DNA from: Oceanospirillum beijerinckii DSM 7166
GTDB taxonomy: Bacteria; Pseudomonadota; Gammaproteobacteria; Pseudomonadales; Halomonadaceae
DNA: 64,000 nt
Direction: 5' to 3'
Assembly (NCBI RefSeq): GCF_000422425.1
Contig: NZ_AULT01000029.1
Coordinates: 1 to 64,000, forward strand
Positions 63,923 to 64,000 of the stretch are shown here, piece by piece. A program made the position numbers and the translations under genes. The notes beneath the pieces are model-generated. The model was not told the DNA's origin, did no database searches, and was given only the letters and a program-made list of their open reading frames with translations. Every line of letters starts with the position of its first letter. The stretch's first letter is position 1.

Positions 63923-64000
63923 ATGTTAACTCAGGATCAAATTACCATTGTAAAAAGCACTGTACCTCTACTGGAAAGCGCAGGCCCTGCGATTACACAG
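63923..64000 (+). CDS. hmp: Nitric oxide dioxygenase (flavohemoglobin) Hmp, N-terminal 26 codons, cut by window edge
   Basis: The frame begins MLTQDQITIVKSTVPLLESA, the conserved start of flavohemoglobins, and runs off the right edge. Hmp converts NO and oxygen to nitrate using NAD(P)H and FAD. It lies 114 bases after the small membrane protein in the same direction and should be part of the NorR-controlled unit. Only the globin domain start is visible. Confidence 0.88.
   Translation, partial: MLTQDQITIVKSTVPLLESAGPAITQ

Overview
The window reads as chromosome of a marine gammaproteobacterium, most likely an Oceanospirillales (Oceanospirillaceae-like) lineage. This is inferred from gene content: an orphan CcoM-type cbb3 oxidase subunit, an AsrA/LonH-type Lon homologue next to a DUF2489 gene, sulfide:quinone oxidoreductase, a NorR/hmp nitric oxide locus, several two-component systems and two chemoreceptors. 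GC content is moderate and gene density is high. No rRNA or tRNA gene and no CRISPR array was seen.

Layout. 1-300: tail of an IS110-family transposase and a strong terminator. 355-9667 (minus): a four-gene type I secretion operon. It encodes a TolC-like lipoprotein with a SPOR-like C-terminal extension, a LuxR-type regulator with a P-loop ATPase module, a 1295-residue protein made of two ABC exporters fused in tandem, and an HlyD adaptor. No secreted substrate is visible. 9936-12000: two overlapping hotdog thioesterases and a membrane-anchored coiled-coil protein. 12453-17770 (plus): Fe-superoxide dismutase, a periplasmic sulfite-oxidase-fold protein with a hybrid histidine kinase, exported MsrA, and sulfide:quinone oxidoreductase. 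17908-21283 (minus): a copper unit with a 26-residue membrane microprotein, CopA and CopZ behind a MerR-type promoter, then a lipoprotein cytochrome c. 22210-32452: YgfZ, a GAF histidine kinase, Ung, Apt with a purine permease, riboflavin synthase, a candidate sRNA locus, a YaaR-like protein, a DUF2489 protein and a Lon-like protease. 32816-36455: two chemoreceptors.

37132-38957 is a decay zone. A short ISAs1-type element with perfect 22-bp ends and a broken transposase lies beside a shortened DUF3360 membrane-protein gene. 39321-45250: a Crp/Fnr regulator, ElaA, an EamA exporter, an adenine/adenosine deaminase, a membrane AraC-type regulator and a secreted alpha/beta hydrolase. Three copies of a 63-84 bp hairpin element lie in this stretch, two of them just upstream of the next gene.

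The most striking gene is 45893-49519. It encodes a 1208-residue protein whose N-terminal third is a DyP-type heme peroxidase and whose C-terminal two thirds form a complete glycyl radical enzyme. No radical-SAM activating enzyme is present in the window. An exported DUF2608 (HAD-like) protein follows, then an OmpR-type two-component pair, MgtE, ArfB, CcoM, a carboxylesterase, an NlpD-like protein with a degenerate LytM domain, an eIF2B-like isomerase paired with KDPG aldolase, and an MFS transporter. The right edge is a nitric-oxide locus: norR, two GT-N7-AC sites, a sigma-54 promoter, a small membrane protein and the start of hmp.

How parts fit together. Stress handling recurs (SodB, MsrA, SQR, DyP domain, NorR/Hmp, copper export). 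Purine salvage is covered by a permease, Apt and a probable adenine deaminase. Many functional calls rest on reading motifs by eye, so family names are firm only where catalytic residues are quoted.
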